Source: Planctomycetota bacterium (lineage in GTDB: Bacteria > Planctomycetota > UBA1135 > GCA-002686595). Taken from it: a stretch of 43,649 nucleotides of DNA. Below are positions 24,958-33,592 of this stretch, one piece after another. The notes beneath the pieces were generated by a model. The model saw only the letters and a list, made by a program, of their open reading frames with translations. It ran no database searches and was not told the DNA's origin. The stretch's first letter is position 1; each line of letters begins with the position of its first letter. The position numbers and the translations under genes are program-made. The DNA lies in contig JASLMK010000024.1 in the NCBI GenBank assembly GCA_030746555.1, forward strand, positions 1-43,649, in the 5' to 3' direction.

Positions 24958-26103
24958 TCAGTCCCCGCTGCCCCAACGGGGCACGGACTCGTCGAGGATC
25001 AAGCTCGCCAAGCCTTCGGCGATCAGGTCGTGGCCGGCGGCGGAGGGGTGCCAGAAGTCGTTGACGAACAAGGCGTCCTCGGACCCGCCGCCGGCGATCG
25101 CGCGGTGGAACGCCCCGCGCGCGTCCGCGACCTGCAGCTCCTCCCGGGCGGCGACGGTCATCACGGCACGGCTGTAGAGGGTCAGGACCGGGCGGTCGCG
25201 CTCGGCGCGAGCCTTGCGTGGCATGCTGACGAGCACGAGCCGACCACCGTCGCCCTCGACGAGGTCCTTCAGCTCCGTCAAGGCCGCGCTGAAGTCCTCC
25301 AGGGAGACGCGCCGCTCTCCGGGCCACTCCACACGCCCCGAGGACTTCATCAGTTCGTGCTCTCGGCGCTTGGTCGCCAGCCAGAGCTCAGCCAGGCGCT
25401 CTTTCCCACCGTGGGCCTCTAGCTGCAACCACGAGACCGCGTGCAGCAGGCGCACCTCGTCCCGGAGCCAGTCCGAGAGGCGCTTGCCCCAGGACAGCTG
25501 GGCCCTCTCGTGCTCGATCTTCCTGCGGTCGGAGAGGTCGAGGCAGCTGTAGTGGTCGTTGACGGCGCCGAAGGCGGCCACGACCACATCGGGCCGGTAG
25601 GCGGAGAACGTGTCGCGGTAGCGCTCCAGGCCCTGGCGCACGGTGAAGCCGACGACGCCGCCGTCGATCACCTGTGCCTCGCGGCCTGCGGCCCGCAGGC
25701 GTTCCTCCAGCCGCGCAGAGTAGGACTCCCCGTAGGCCACCCCCAGGCCGAAGGTCGACGAGTCGCCCAGGGTGACTACCCGGAGCGTGTCCTCGGCGGC
25801 CACCGGCTCGCGGAGCGGTCCGCGCCAGCCGCCCTCGTTGACGACTTCATCTTCCCCCCAGGGGATGGGCGCCCCGGGCCGCGGCCGCCACAGTTGGCCG
25901 GGATCGAACAGGTGCAGGCCCGAGCCTTCCTCCATGACCTTGTCCTCGGCCGGGTTCCAGATCAGCAGCGGGACCTCGATGCGCTTGTGGCGGAAGTCGG
26001 CGAGGCGCAGGCCGGCCTCCGCCAGGGAGAGGACGAGGACCACGGACACCGCCGCGATCGTGAGCTTCTTGGCCAGGGAACCGGGGGGGGAGGAGGCGAC
26101 CAT
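24958..26103 (-). CDS. Membrane-anchored SGNH/GDSL hydrolase-like protein
   Basis: The 381-residue protein starts at ATG 26103, giving a single N-terminal TM anchor (LTIAAVSVVLVLSLAEAGL), so the domain should face the periplasm. The SGNH blocks are present: VTLGDSSTFGLGVAYG (catalytic Ser in GDSS near residue 119), FGAVND (block III Asn), and VNDFWHPSAAGHDLIAEGL (Asp/His near 355). Such proteins remove or transfer acetyl groups on sugars, or act as lipases. The neighbouring glycosyltransferase cluster makes a carbohydrate esterase or acetyltransferase role plausible. The gene is divergent from the M28-PDZ gene with only 58 bp between starts. Confidence 0.82.
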   Translation of the reverse strand: MVASSPPGSLAKKLTIAAVSVVLVLSLAEAGLRLADFRHKRIEVPLLIWNPAEDKVMEEGSGLHLFDPGQLWRPRPGAPIPWGEDEVVNEGGWRGPLREPVAAEDTLRVVTLGDSSTFGLGVAYGESYSARLEERLRAAGREAQVIDGGVVGFTVRQGLERYRDTFSAYRPDVVVAAFGAVNDHYSCLDLSDRRKIEHERAQLSWGKRLSDWLRDEVRLLHAVSWLQLEAHGGKERLAELWLATKRREHELMKSSGRVEWPGERRVSLEDFSAALTELKDLVEGDGGRLVLVSMPRKARAERDRPVLTLYSRAVMTVAAREELQVADARGAFHRAIAGGGSEDALFVNDFWHPSAAGHDLIAEGLASLILDESVPRWGSGD

Positions 26104-26161
26104 CGCGCCCTCTTCTACCGGTGCCCAACCGCCCGCGCAAGCCGCGGCGCGGGCAGGTACC

Positions 26162-28021
26162 ATGCTCGCCATGAAATGGCTCCTCCACGCTCTCCCGCTC
26201 CTCGCCGCCGCCTGCGCTCCCCTCACCGCCACGCACGGGGGGCTGGATGCCCGCGCCGCGCGGCTGACCGCCGACGTCGCGTGGCTCGCGGACGACGCCC
26301 GGGAGGGACGCCGGGCCGGGACCGCCGGGGAGCAGGCCTCGGCGCGCTGGCTCGCCGAGCGCATGGCGGACCTGGGACTGGAACCCGCCGGGGAGGACGG
26401 CTCGTTCCTGCAGGGCTTTCCCGTTCCCCTGCCCTCGGCGGACGGCGGTGGGTCCTGGCTCGCCGTCAGCGGAGCCGGCGGCTCCTTGGACACCGAGCGC
26501 ACGCGGACGGGGCTGGCGCCCCTGTTCTGCTCGGCGGGAGGCGCCGCCGAGGGGACGCCGGTGTTCTACGGCTACGGCATCGAGGACGCCGATCTGGGTT
26601 GGCTCGACTTCGGCGAGCGCCCCCTCCCCGAGCGAGCGATCGCCGTCGTCCTGCGCGGAACGCCGCGCGCCGCAGAGCCTCCCGAGCGCGCGGCGGGGGA
26701 GTCCCACGGGGACCACGGCGCCGCAGAGACGAGCACCGGGTGGGGCCACGGCGGATCGATCTTCACGAAGGTCATGAACGCCAAGCGTCGCGGCGCGAAG
26801 GCGGTGCTGGTGGCGCAGCACCCCGACGACGAGGGCGAGGCGCTCCTGGCGTTCGATCCCAGCCGCGGGGCGCGCGCGGGGATCCCGGCTCTGTTCGTCG
26901 ACGCTCGGCTCGCCGCCCGCCTCGTGCCCGACTTCGCCGAGCGCGTGCGCGCCGCGGATCGGGTCGCGTGCTCGAGCTCCGCGGCGGCGCCGACCGCCGA
27001 CCTGTGGGTGTCCCTGGAGAGCGACGTGCGGCGAGAGACGGGGACGGCACACAACGTCCTCGGCGTCCTGCCCGGCGGTGACGGGCCGGCGGTGATCGTC
27101 GGCGCGCACTTCGACCACCTCGGGCGCGGCGGGACCGGGTCCCTGGCCCCCGACGGTCTCGGCCGGATCCACAACGGAGCCGACGACAACGCGAGCGGCA
27201 CGGCCGTGGTCGTGGAGCTGGCCCGAACGCTGGCGGAACGCCCCACGCCGCCGGCCGGCGACGTGATCTTCGCCCTGTGGTCGGGGGAGGAGCTGGGCCT
27301 GTTGGGCAGCGAACACTGGTGCGCCCTGCCCACCGTGCCCCTCGACACCATCGCGGCCAACCTGAACCTCGACATGGTCGGGCGCGCCGACGACGGGGCC
27401 CTGACGATCCTGGGCGCGGGGACCTCGCCCGCCTTCGCGGGCTGGATGGACGGCGCGGGCGCGGCGGCGGGCTTGGACCTGTCCGTCTCCCTCTCAGGCC
27501 AGGGGATCGGCGGCAGCGACCACCAGAGCTTCCTGCGAAGGCAGATCCCCGCCTTGCACCTGTTCAGCGGCCTGCACGCAGACTACCACCGACCGAGCGA
27601 CGACACCGAGGCCTTCGAGGCTCGCGGCGCGGCGCGGGTCTGCGAGCTGGCCCTGGAGCTGATCGGGCGAATGCAGGGCGAGGAGGAGCTGGCCTACGTA
27701 GAGCCGGCCCGCGAGGCGGGGGAGGCGGACCAACGGCGCTCGAGGGGCTTCCGAGTGCGCTTCGGCACCGTCCCCGACTACGCCTTCGACGGGCCGGGCG
27801 TGCGCCTGGCGGGGACCTCGGCGGGCAGCCCGGCCGAGAAGGCTGGCATGATCGCCGGCGACGTCCTGGTGGGGTTGGGGGACATGGAGATCGAGACGAT
27901 GTACGACTTCGTCTACTTCCTCCAGGTACACAAGCCCGGCGACGTGGTGCGCGCGGAGTTCCTGCGCGACGGCGAAACCGAGCGCGCCCTGGTCACCCTG
28001 GAATCGCGCGAGGTGGAGTAG
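26162..28021 (+). CDS. Secreted M28 aminopeptidase with PA-like insert and C-terminal PDZ domain
   Basis: The 619-residue protein starts at ATG 26162 (or ATG 26171) with a short signal and a lipobox-like AAAC, so it is probably a lipoprotein. A TADVAWLADDAREGRRAGT N-terminal M28 segment is followed by a protease-associated-like insert (GSIFTKVMNAKRRGAKAVLV). The zinc core has VGAHFDHLG near 315, NGADDNASGTAVV, LWSGEELGLLGS, LNLDMVGRA and HADYHRPSDDTE. Residues ~535-615 are a PDZ domain (VRLAGTSAGSPAEKAGMIAG). It should trim peptides in the periplasm or outside the cell. TACCAT 26158-26163 could be a weak -10 if the second ATG is used. Confidence 0.92.
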   Translation: MLAMKWLLHALPLLAAACAPLTATHGGLDARAARLTADVAWLADDAREGRRAGTAGEQASARWLAERMADLGLEPAGEDGSFLQGFPVPLPSADGGGSWLAVSGAGGSLDTERTRTGLAPLFCSAGGAAEGTPVFYGYGIEDADLGWLDFGERPLPERAIAVVLRGTPRAAEPPERAAGESHGDHGAAETSTGWGHGGSIFTKVMNAKRRGAKAVLVAQHPDDEGEALLAFDPSRGARAGIPALFVDARLAARLVPDFAERVRAADRVACSSSAAAPTADLWVSLESDVRRETGTAHNVLGVLPGGDGPAVIVGAHFDHLGRGGTGSLAPDGLGRIHNGADDNASGTAVVVELARTLAERPTPPAGDVIFALWSGEELGLLGSEHWCALPTVPLDTIAANLNLDMVGRADDGALTILGAGTSPAFAGWMDGAGAAAGLDLSVSLSGQGIGGSDHQSFLRRQIPALHLFSGLHADYHRPSDDTEAFEARGAARVCELALELIGRMQGEEELAYVEPAREAGEADQRRSRGFRVRFGTVPDYAFDGPGVRLAGTSAGSPAEKAGMIAGDVLVGLGDMEIETMYDFVYFLQVHKPGDVVRAEFLRDGETERALVTLESREVE

Positions 28022-28039
28022 CCGGTAGCCGCCGGCGGG

Positions 28040-29155
28040 TCAGTTGCGCCACTCGGCGATGAAGACGTTGGTGTCTCCCGGAGGGCCGTCACCGCGGTTG
28101 CTGGAGAACACCAGGTAGCGCCCGTCCCGGCTGAACATCGGGAAGCTGTCGAAGCTCTTCCCCGGCCCATCGTCGTAGTGGGTGATGCGCTCCAGCCTGC
28201 GACCGTCGACGTCGATCGCGAACAGCTCGAAGTCGATGCCGTTCTCGGGACCGTCGTGGTGGTTGGAGGAGAAGATGATGCGCTGGTCGTCGGGGAAGAA
28301 GTAAGGCGCCCAGTTCGCTCCGCCGAGGTCGGTAACCTGGAACCGCCCGCTGCCGTCGGGACGGATCAGGGCGATCTCCATCGAGTGCGGACGCACGAGG
28401 TCCTTGGCGAGGAGGCGGCGGTAGCGGTCGTGATCCTGTTCGAGGTTCTCCTCGTCGAACGCGGTCGCACGGAAGACGAGCCAGCGACCGTCGTGGCTGA
28501 AGAAGGCGCCGCCGTCGTAGCCGAGCTCGTCGGTGACCTGGCGCGGGTTGCGGCCCTCGATGTCGGTGATCCACAGCTCCGCGTCCCCCGAGCGCGTCGA
28601 GGTGAACACGATCTGGTCGCCGCGCGGGGAGACCGTGGCCTCGGCGTCGTAGCCGGGCCCGCCGATCAACACGCGCTCTTCTCCCGAGCCGAGGTGGTGC
28701 ACGTAGACGTCGTGCTCGGGGTACACGGCCCACGCGTAGCCTTCGGTGCGGTCGGGCTTGGGCGGGCAGTCCTCGTGCACGGCCTGGGTCGAGGCGAACA
28801 GGACGCGCTCGTCGTCGGGTAGGAAGAACGCGCAGGTCGTCGTGCCGCGGCCGCTGGAGAGCTGGCGCAGCTCGCCGAAGGCGTTCATGACGAAGATGCG
28901 GTCGCAGTCAACACCCTCCCAGCGGCGCTGCATCGAGAGCTGGCCGCCGCGGAAGCTGAAGTAGGCCTCGGCGTTCTCCCCGCCGTCGGTCAGCTGCCAG
29001 AGGTGGGCGAAGTGCTCCTCGCCCGGCTGGATCAGGTGGTCGGCCGGGCGCGCGCTCCCGAGCAGGAGGTCGGTGGGACCCGTCGTCCGACAGGCGAGGG
29101 TGCCGAGGGCCGACGTGAGGGTGGCGACGATCAGAACGCGGTGGGGGCTCTTCAT
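28040..29155 (-). CDS. TolB-like beta-propeller lipoprotein
   Basis: The 371-residue protein starts at ATG 29155 with a signal sequence ending in TLAC (Cys22), a likely lipobox. Several WD40/PD40 blades of TolB type follow: ATVSPRGDQIVFTSTRSGDA, AFFSHDGRWLVFRATAF, APYFFPDDQRIIFSSNHHDG and PMFSRDGRYLVFSSNRGD. These bind peptides or proteins in the envelope. No Pal, TolA or TolR gene is nearby, so it is probably not the Tol-Pal TolB itself. A promoter with a near-leaderless geometry precedes it. It lies 44 bp after yidD in the same orientation. Confidence 0.85.
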   Translation of the reverse strand: MKSPHRVLIVATLTSALGTLACRTTGPTDLLLGSARPADHLIQPGEEHFAHLWQLTDGGENAEAYFSFRGGQLSMQRRWEGVDCDRIFVMNAFGELRQLSSGRGTTTCAFFLPDDERVLFASTQAVHEDCPPKPDRTEGYAWAVYPEHDVYVHHLGSGEERVLIGGPGYDAEATVSPRGDQIVFTSTRSGDAELWITDIEGRNPRQVTDELGYDGGAFFSHDGRWLVFRATAFDEENLEQDHDRYRRLLAKDLVRPHSMEIALIRPDGSGRFQVTDLGGANWAPYFFPDDQRIIFSSNHHDGPENGIDFELFAIDVDGRRLERITHYDDGPGKSFDSFPMFSRDGRYLVFSSNRGDGPPGDTNVFIAEWRN

Positions 29156-29165
29156 GGATCGCGAG

Positions 29166-29195
29166 AGCCTAGCGCGGACCACCACCGCCCCGCAA
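29166..29195 (-). promoter_or_regulatory. Promoter candidate TTGCGG-18-TAGGCT for the TolB-like gene
   Basis: On the minus strand TTGCGG (29190-29195) and TAGGCT (29166-29171) are 18 bp apart. The ATG follows the -10 by 10 nt, giving a leader of about 3-4 nt and no room for a Shine-Dalgarno. The -35 overlaps the last codons of yidD region sequence. Confidence 0.4.
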
Positions 29196-29199
29196 TCAG

Positions 29200-29448
29200 C
29201 TAGCCGCCCCCCTCGCCCCGCTCCGTGGCGGGCGGGACGGGGTCGAAGCCTCCCTTGCCGAAGGGGTGGCAGCGCAGCAGGCGCCAGCACGCCAGGGCTC
29301 CTCCGCGGAGCAGGCCGTGGACGCCGAGGGCCTCCTGAGCGTAGGCGCTGCAGGTCGGGCGGAAGCGGCACATCGGGGGCGTGATGGGCGAGAGGAATCG
29401 CCGGTAGATTCGGATCGGCGCGATCGCCGCGCGGCGCAGGAGGTTCAC
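29200..29448 (-). CDS. yidD: YidD, membrane protein insertion efficiency factor
   Basis: The 82-residue protein starts at GTG 29448 in a four-base GTGA overlap with the rnpA stop. IRIYRRFLSPITPP, CRFRPTCSAYAQEAL, HGLLRGGALACWRLLRCHPFG (key part RLLRCHPFG) and DPVPP are the full YidD signature, with three conserved Cys. The protein sits at the inner membrane and assists YidC-dependent insertion. The rnpA-yidD order is the common bacterial one, but yidC is not downstream here; a TolB-like lipoprotein takes that place. Confidence 0.96.
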   Translation of the reverse strand: MNLLRRAAIAPIRIYRRFLSPITPPMCRFRPTCSAYAQEALGVHGLLRGGALACWRLLRCHPFGKGGFDPVPPATERGEGGG

Positions 29449-29822
29449 GCGTCCTCCGTTGCGGCCTTCTCACCGTGGCGCCGCCAGGCCTTGGCGACCA
29501 GGGACACCAACTCGCTACGCGTGCGCTCCAGGGTCGGATCCAGGCCCTTCTCGGCGGGGATCAAGACGACATCGATCCCCGAGGGGAGGCCGTGGCGCTC
29601 GAGGCGGAAGGCCTCGCGGAAGATGCGCCTCACCCGGTTGCGGCGCACGGCGCTGCGCCAGATCACGCGCCCCACCGAGAGCCCCAGGCGGGTGTGCTCC
29701 AGGCCGTTGGGGACGACGACGACGCGCAGGATCGCGCCCCGCGCCCGGGACCCGTGGCGGTAGGCGCGGGCGAAGTCGCGCGCGCTCTTCATCCGGTGGT
29801 GGGGTCGGAAGCTGTGCTCCAA
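29445..29822 (-). CDS. rnpA: Ribonuclease P protein component RnpA
   Basis: RnpA is the protein cofactor of RNase P, which trims tRNA 5' ends. TTG 29822 gives 125 residues starting (M)EHSFRPHHRMKSARDF, where FRP...R.KS..DF...Y is the family start. ATG 29792 would give 115 residues and cut into that motif. The basic RNR helix appears as RSAVRRNRVRRIFREAFR, with GLSVGR before it. yidD overlaps its stop. rpmH, which usually precedes rnpA, is absent; instead a divergent aldehyde dehydrogenase-like gene begins about 60 bp upstream. Confidence 0.93.
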   Translation of the reverse strand: MEHSFRPHHRMKSARDFARAYRHGSRARGAILRVVVVPNGLEHTRLGLSVGRVIWRSAVRRNRVRRIFREAFRLERHGLPSGIDVVLIPAEKGLDPTLERTRSELVSLVAKAWRRHGEKAATEDA

Positions 29823-29880
29823 GGTCGAGGTGCCCGGGGTGCGCCGGGTCGGGGCGTCCGGTGTAGGATACGCCACGGCC

Positions 29881-31218
29881 TTGGACGAGCGGACCGGAAC
29901 GGATGGAGAGGGCGCGAACTGGATCGGTGGGGAGTGGCGCCCCGCCCTCGCCGGGGCGAGGTTCGCCGCCGGGGCGGGGCCGCAGGGGCACGAGAAGCAG
30001 GAGAGCGGGGACCGCCGCCCCCGCCGGCGGCAGGAACCGGCGTGGCCGCGATCGAGCGCCGAGGACCTGGAGCGGGCGCGAACCGAGGCGGGCACGGGGG
30101 CGGGCGCGTGGCGGTCGGTCGAACCACAGCGCCGGCGCGCCGTCCTGACCGACTCCCTGGCGGTCCTGGCCGGCATGGCCGGGGTGTTGGGGCGCGACCT
30201 CGGCCTCGACCGCACGCGCAAGTGCGGCTTGGACGCCGACCGCGAGCCCGGCCGGGACGGCCCCGCCGACCCGGCCGCCGCCCTGCGGCGCGCTGCGGCC
30301 GGCGCCGCCGACGGGCCGCCCGAGCCCGCGCCGGCGGGCGCCTTCCGCCTCGTGCGCGCCGCGGCGGTCGAGGGTCTCGAAGGGCTGTCCCGCGCCGTCC
30401 TCGCAGGCCTGGCCGGCGGCGGCGCGGTGGTGCTGGTCTCCGATCCGGCCTGGCCGGCGGCTGCCTGCGCCCTGGCCGGGGCCCTCGACCGGGCCGGCCT
30501 GCCGCCCGGCGCCCTCTCGGTGCTGCACGACGACGGCCTGACGGCCCTGCGCGCCGCCCTGGCCCGCCCCGACCTGGCGGCGGCAGACCTCTGCGGCCCG
30601 CCCGAGTGGTTGGCGAGCCTGCGCGGCGCCGCCCTCGGCGCGCCCCAGCCGTTCGGGGCCGGTGTCGTCGACCGGCCGCGGTCGACGGTCACGCTGCGCT
30701 CACCGGCCAACCGCACGGCCTGCGTCCTCGCCGGCGACGACCCCGCGGCGGCGGCCCGCACCCTCGTCCGGCGCGCCCTGGGGGCGGCGACGGCATTCTC
30801 GGGGCAGCGCGACGGGCAAGTGGGGCGGGCCGTCGTCCACGAGCGGAGCTTCTCGGAGTTCACCGCCGCCCTCTTGGAGGCGGTGGAGGGCCTCGGCCCT
30901 CGGGGGGCTCTCCTCGACGCCGGCCTGGCGGGCGAGCGGGAGGAGCGCCTGCACCTCGGCCTCGACGAGGGGGCGACGCTCGTGACGGGGTCCTCAGGGC
31001 CTGTAGCGGGCTCGCGCGGCCCGCGCGGGCGGGGTATCCTCTCCCCTTGCGTCTTCACCAATGTGGAGCCCGCGATGCGCCTCGCGGCCGCCCGGCGCCC
31101 GGCTCCCGTGCTGTGTCTCCTGCGGGCCGGCGACGACGACGCGGCCCGCTCCCTGACCGACGAACTCGACCTCCCGGCGCCTCCCGGCGCGGCATCCGAC
31201 CCCAGCCCTCGCCCATGA
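29881..31218 (+). CDS. Degenerate aldehyde dehydrogenase-like protein, catalytic Cys absent
   Basis: TTG 29881 gives ~445 residues beginning (M)DERTG and NWIGGEWRPA, the ALDH N-terminal strand; GTG 29830 would lengthen it into the rnpA 5' region. Later ALDH landmarks include AGALDRAGLPPGALSVL near residue 200 and CVFTNVEPAMRLA near 395. The block equivalent to the catalytic GQxC reads SGQRDGQVGR (30800-30829), so the nucleophilic Cys is missing. The ELGGKxP block with the general-base Glu is replaced by SPANRTACVLAGDD. The coding is very Ala/Gly/Arg-rich. Its stop overlaps the lysine aminotransferase ATG (ATGA). A classical ALDH partner of that enzyme would oxidise the semialdehyde product; this one probably cannot and may be structural or regulatory. 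Confidence 0.65.
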   Translation: MDERTGTDGEGANWIGGEWRPALAGARFAAGAGPQGHEKQESGDRRPRRRQEPAWPRSSAEDLERARTEAGTGAGAWRSVEPQRRRAVLTDSLAVLAGMAGVLGRDLGLDRTRKCGLDADREPGRDGPADPAAALRRAAAGAADGPPEPAPAGAFRLVRAAAVEGLEGLSRAVLAGLAGGGAVVLVSDPAWPAAACALAGALDRAGLPPGALSVLHDDGLTALRAALARPDLAAADLCGPPEWLASLRGAALGAPQPFGAGVVDRPRSTVTLRSPANRTACVLAGDDPAAAARTLVRRALGAATAFSGQRDGQVGRAVVHERSFSEFTAALLEAVEGLGPRGALLDAGLAGEREERLHLGLDEGATLVTGSSGPVAGSRGPRGRGILSPCVFTNVEPAMRLAAARRPAPVLCLLRAGDDDAARSLTDELDLPAPPGAASDPSPRP

Positions 31219-32534
31219 CCGAGCCCCAGCGCGTACACGAGATCCTGTCCCGCCATCAGCTGGCCGACGGCTTTCCGATGGTGGTGGACCTGGCGCGCTC
31301 CCACGGCTCATACCTCCACGACGCCCGCTCGGGCGAGGAGTTCCTCGACTTCTTCACCTGCTTCGCGAGCTGGCCCGTCGGCTACGCGCACCCGGGCCTG
31401 GAGGAGCCGGCCTTCCGCGAGGAGCTCGCCCTGGCGGCGGCCAACAACCCGGCCAACTCAGACCTCTACACGACCCAGATGGCGGAGTTCGTCGAGGCCT
31501 TCGCCACGCGCGTCACGCCCGCGGAGTACCCGCACCACTTCTGGGTCGCCGGGGGCGCCCTGGCGGTCGAGAACGCCCTCAAGGCCGCCTTCGACTGGAA
31601 GGCCCACAAGCTCGGCGTGGACGTGGTCGACGACGGCAACGCCCTGGTCGTGATGCACTTCCGCGAGGCCTTCCACGGGCGTAGCGGCTACACCCTCAGC
31701 CTCACCAACACCGACCCCACCAAGGTCGAGCTGTTCCCCAAGTTCGACTGGCCGCGGATCTCCAATCCCAAGCTCGCCTTCGCCGGCGACGGCAGCCTGC
31801 TCGGCGACCCCGAGGCGGACGAGGCGCGGGCCGTCGCGGAGATGGAGGAGGCCTTCGAGCGCCATGCCGGGCGCGTTGCGGCCATCATCATCGAGCCGCT
31901 CCAGGGCGAGGGGGGCGACAACCACTTCCGTGACGAGTTCCTCGCCGCCCTGCGCCGCCTCGCCGACGAGCACGAGGCCCTGTTGGTCTTCGACGAGGTC
32001 CAGACCGGGTTCTACGGCAGCGGCCAGCCCTGGTTGTGGCAGACCAAGGGCACGGCGCCGGACCTGGTCGCCTTCGGCAAGAAGAGCCAGATCTGTGGCT
32101 TCTACTCCAACGGCCGCATCGACGAAGTCGAGTCGAACGTGTTCCGCCGCTCCAGCCGCATCAACTCCACCTGGGGCGGCAACCTCGTGGACATGGTGCG
32201 CTCCCGGCGCTTCATCGAGATCATCGAGGCCGAGCGCCTCGGAGAGAACGTGGCCGCGCGCGGAGTCCAGATGGTCGAGGGACTGCGCGAGCTGGCCGCC
32301 GATCGCGACCAGATCTCGAACGTGCGCGGTGTGGGCTCGCTGGTCGCCTTCACCCTCGACAGCGCCGGCCTGCGCGATCAGGTGCTCTCCGACCTGCGGC
32401 AGCGGCGCCTGTTGGCCCTGCCGTGCGGCGAGGCCACCATCCGCTTCCGGATGCCGCTGGTCGTCAGCGAGGACGAGGTGCGCCTGGCCCTCGAGCGCGT
32501 CGCGGCCTGCGTGCCCTCGGGCATTGGCGCCTGA
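31215..32534 (+). CDS. lat: L-lysine 6-aminotransferase (LAT)
   Basis: This PLP enzyme moves the epsilon-amino group of lysine to 2-oxoglutarate, giving 2-aminoadipate 6-semialdehyde, which cyclises to piperideine-6-carboxylate. The 439 residues from ATG 31215 follow the family throughout: LDFFTCFASWPVGYAHPG, FWVAGGALAVENALKAAFDW, FREAFHGRSGYTLSLTNTDP, LFPKFDWPRISNPK (typical of LAT), FDEVQTGFYGSG, and the PLP-lysine motif FGKKSQICG near residue 285. It is co-translated with the degenerate ALDH upstream, and its stop adjoins the convergent rlmN stop. Lysine catabolism or supply of aminoadipate derivatives is the likely role. Confidence 0.92.
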   Translation: MTEPQRVHEILSRHQLADGFPMVVDLARSHGSYLHDARSGEEFLDFFTCFASWPVGYAHPGLEEPAFREELALAAANNPANSDLYTTQMAEFVEAFATRVTPAEYPHHFWVAGGALAVENALKAAFDWKAHKLGVDVVDDGNALVVMHFREAFHGRSGYTLSLTNTDPTKVELFPKFDWPRISNPKLAFAGDGSLLGDPEADEARAVAEMEEAFERHAGRVAAIIIEPLQGEGGDNHFRDEFLAALRRLADEHEALLVFDEVQTGFYGSGQPWLWQTKGTAPDLVAFGKKSQICGFYSNGRIDEVESNVFRRSSRINSTWGGNLVDMVRSRRFIEIIEAERLGENVAARGVQMVEGLRELAADRDQISNVRGVGSLVAFTLDSAGLRDQVLSDLRQRRLLALPCGEATIRFRMPLVVSEDEVRLALERVAACVPSGIGA

Positions 32535-33587
32535 TCACGCCTCGGAGCGCAGGCGCAGCTGGCCGCAGGCGGCGTCGCTCTCCGCGCCGCGGGAGTGGCG
32601 CACCGTGGCCACGAGGCCGGCGTCGGTCAGGCGCCCGCGGAAGGCCTCCACGGCGGCGGGGGCGGGCCGGCGGAAGCCGGAGTCCTCGACGGCGTTGAAG
32701 GGGATCAGATTGACCGAGCAGCGCCGGCCGCCCAGGCGCCGGGCGAGGGTCGAGGCGTGGTCTGCGGTGTCGGTCACGCCGGCGAGCAGCACCATCTCGT
32801 AGGTCACCTCGCGGCCGGTGCGCTCGAACCAGTCGTCCCCGGCGGTGAGCACCTCCTCGATGGGAGTCCCGCGCATGGCGGGCACGAGCTCGTCGCGCTG
32901 GGCGTCGAAGGGCGTGTGCAGGGAGATCGCGAGCTGGAAGGGGGGGCGCGTCGGCGCCAGGCTTCGCAGGCGCTCGGGGAACCCGACGGTGGAGACCGTC
33001 ACCTTGCGCGTGCCCAGGCCGAAGGGGGCGCGGACGCGCTCCAGGGCCGCGAGCAGGGCCGGCAGGTTCAGGAACGGCTCGCCGATGCCCATCACGACCG
33101 CCCGCGAGAGGGGACCGAGGGCCCGGCCGCGGACGAACTGCTCGGTGATCTCGCCGGCGGTGAGGTTGCGCCGCAGGCCCGCGCGGCCGGAGGCGCAGAA
33201 GGGGCAGGCCACCGGGCAGCCGACCTGGGTGGAGACGCACAGGGTCGCCCCGTTCCCGGCGCGCTCGGCCCGCGAGCGCGGGCGTGGGGGGATGTGGACC
33301 GTCTCGACGCTAGCCCCGCCGCCGTCGGCGTCGGGGAACCAGAGCAGCAGGCGCGTCGTCCCGTCGGCGGCGCGCACGGCGGCGCGCTCGACCGACGCCA
33401 GGATCGGCAGCTCCGCGGCCAATCGCCCACGCAGGCTTCTTGGAAGCGCGGTCATCCGGGCGTAGTCGAGCACGCCCGCGCCGAGGACTTGCTCGCCGAT
33501 CACCCGCGCGTGGAAGGGCCTTCCGCCGGCGGCTACGACCCGCCGCTCGAGCTCCTCCTCGGAGAGGGCCAGCAGGCTCGCCGCCAC
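32535..33587 (-). CDS. rlmN: RlmN-family radical SAM methyltransferase (23S rRNA A2503 / tRNA A37)
   Basis: The 350-residue protein starts at GTG 33587, five bases after the DHH stop. LLALSEEELERRVVAAGG and PFHARVIGEQVL are the RlmN N-domain. VSTQVGCPVACPFCASGRAG carries the CxxxCxxC radical-SAM cluster motif near residue 117. MGIGEPFLN, VTVSTVGFPERL, AISLHTPFDAQRDELVP, YEMVLLAGVTD and NLIPFNAVE follow. The C-terminal catalytic Cys lies in ESDAACGQL. It methylates C2 of A2503 in 23S rRNA and A37 of some tRNAs. Cfr-type resistance enzymes are related, but the context and RlmN-like motifs favour the housekeeping enzyme or an RlmN paralog. Confidence 0.88.
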   Translation of the reverse strand: MAASLLALSEEELERRVVAAGGRPFHARVIGEQVLGAGVLDYARMTALPRSLRGRLAAELPILASVERAAVRAADGTTRLLLWFPDADGGGASVETVHIPPRPRSRAERAGNGATLCVSTQVGCPVACPFCASGRAGLRRNLTAGEITEQFVRGRALGPLSRAVVMGIGEPFLNLPALLAALERVRAPFGLGTRKVTVSTVGFPERLRSLAPTRPPFQLAISLHTPFDAQRDELVPAMRGTPIEEVLTAGDDWFERTGREVTYEMVLLAGVTDTADHASTLARRLGGRRCSVNLIPFNAVEDSGFRRPAPAAVEAFRGRLTDAGLVATVRHSRGAESDAACGQLRLRSEA

Positions 33588-33592
33588 GCCGG

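Noticed and set aside
28040..29155. Tol-Pal system TolB
   Set aside because: The propeller blades fit, but no tolQ, tolR, tolA or pal gene is adjacent and the signal is a lipobox type; a generic PD40 lipoprotein is safer.
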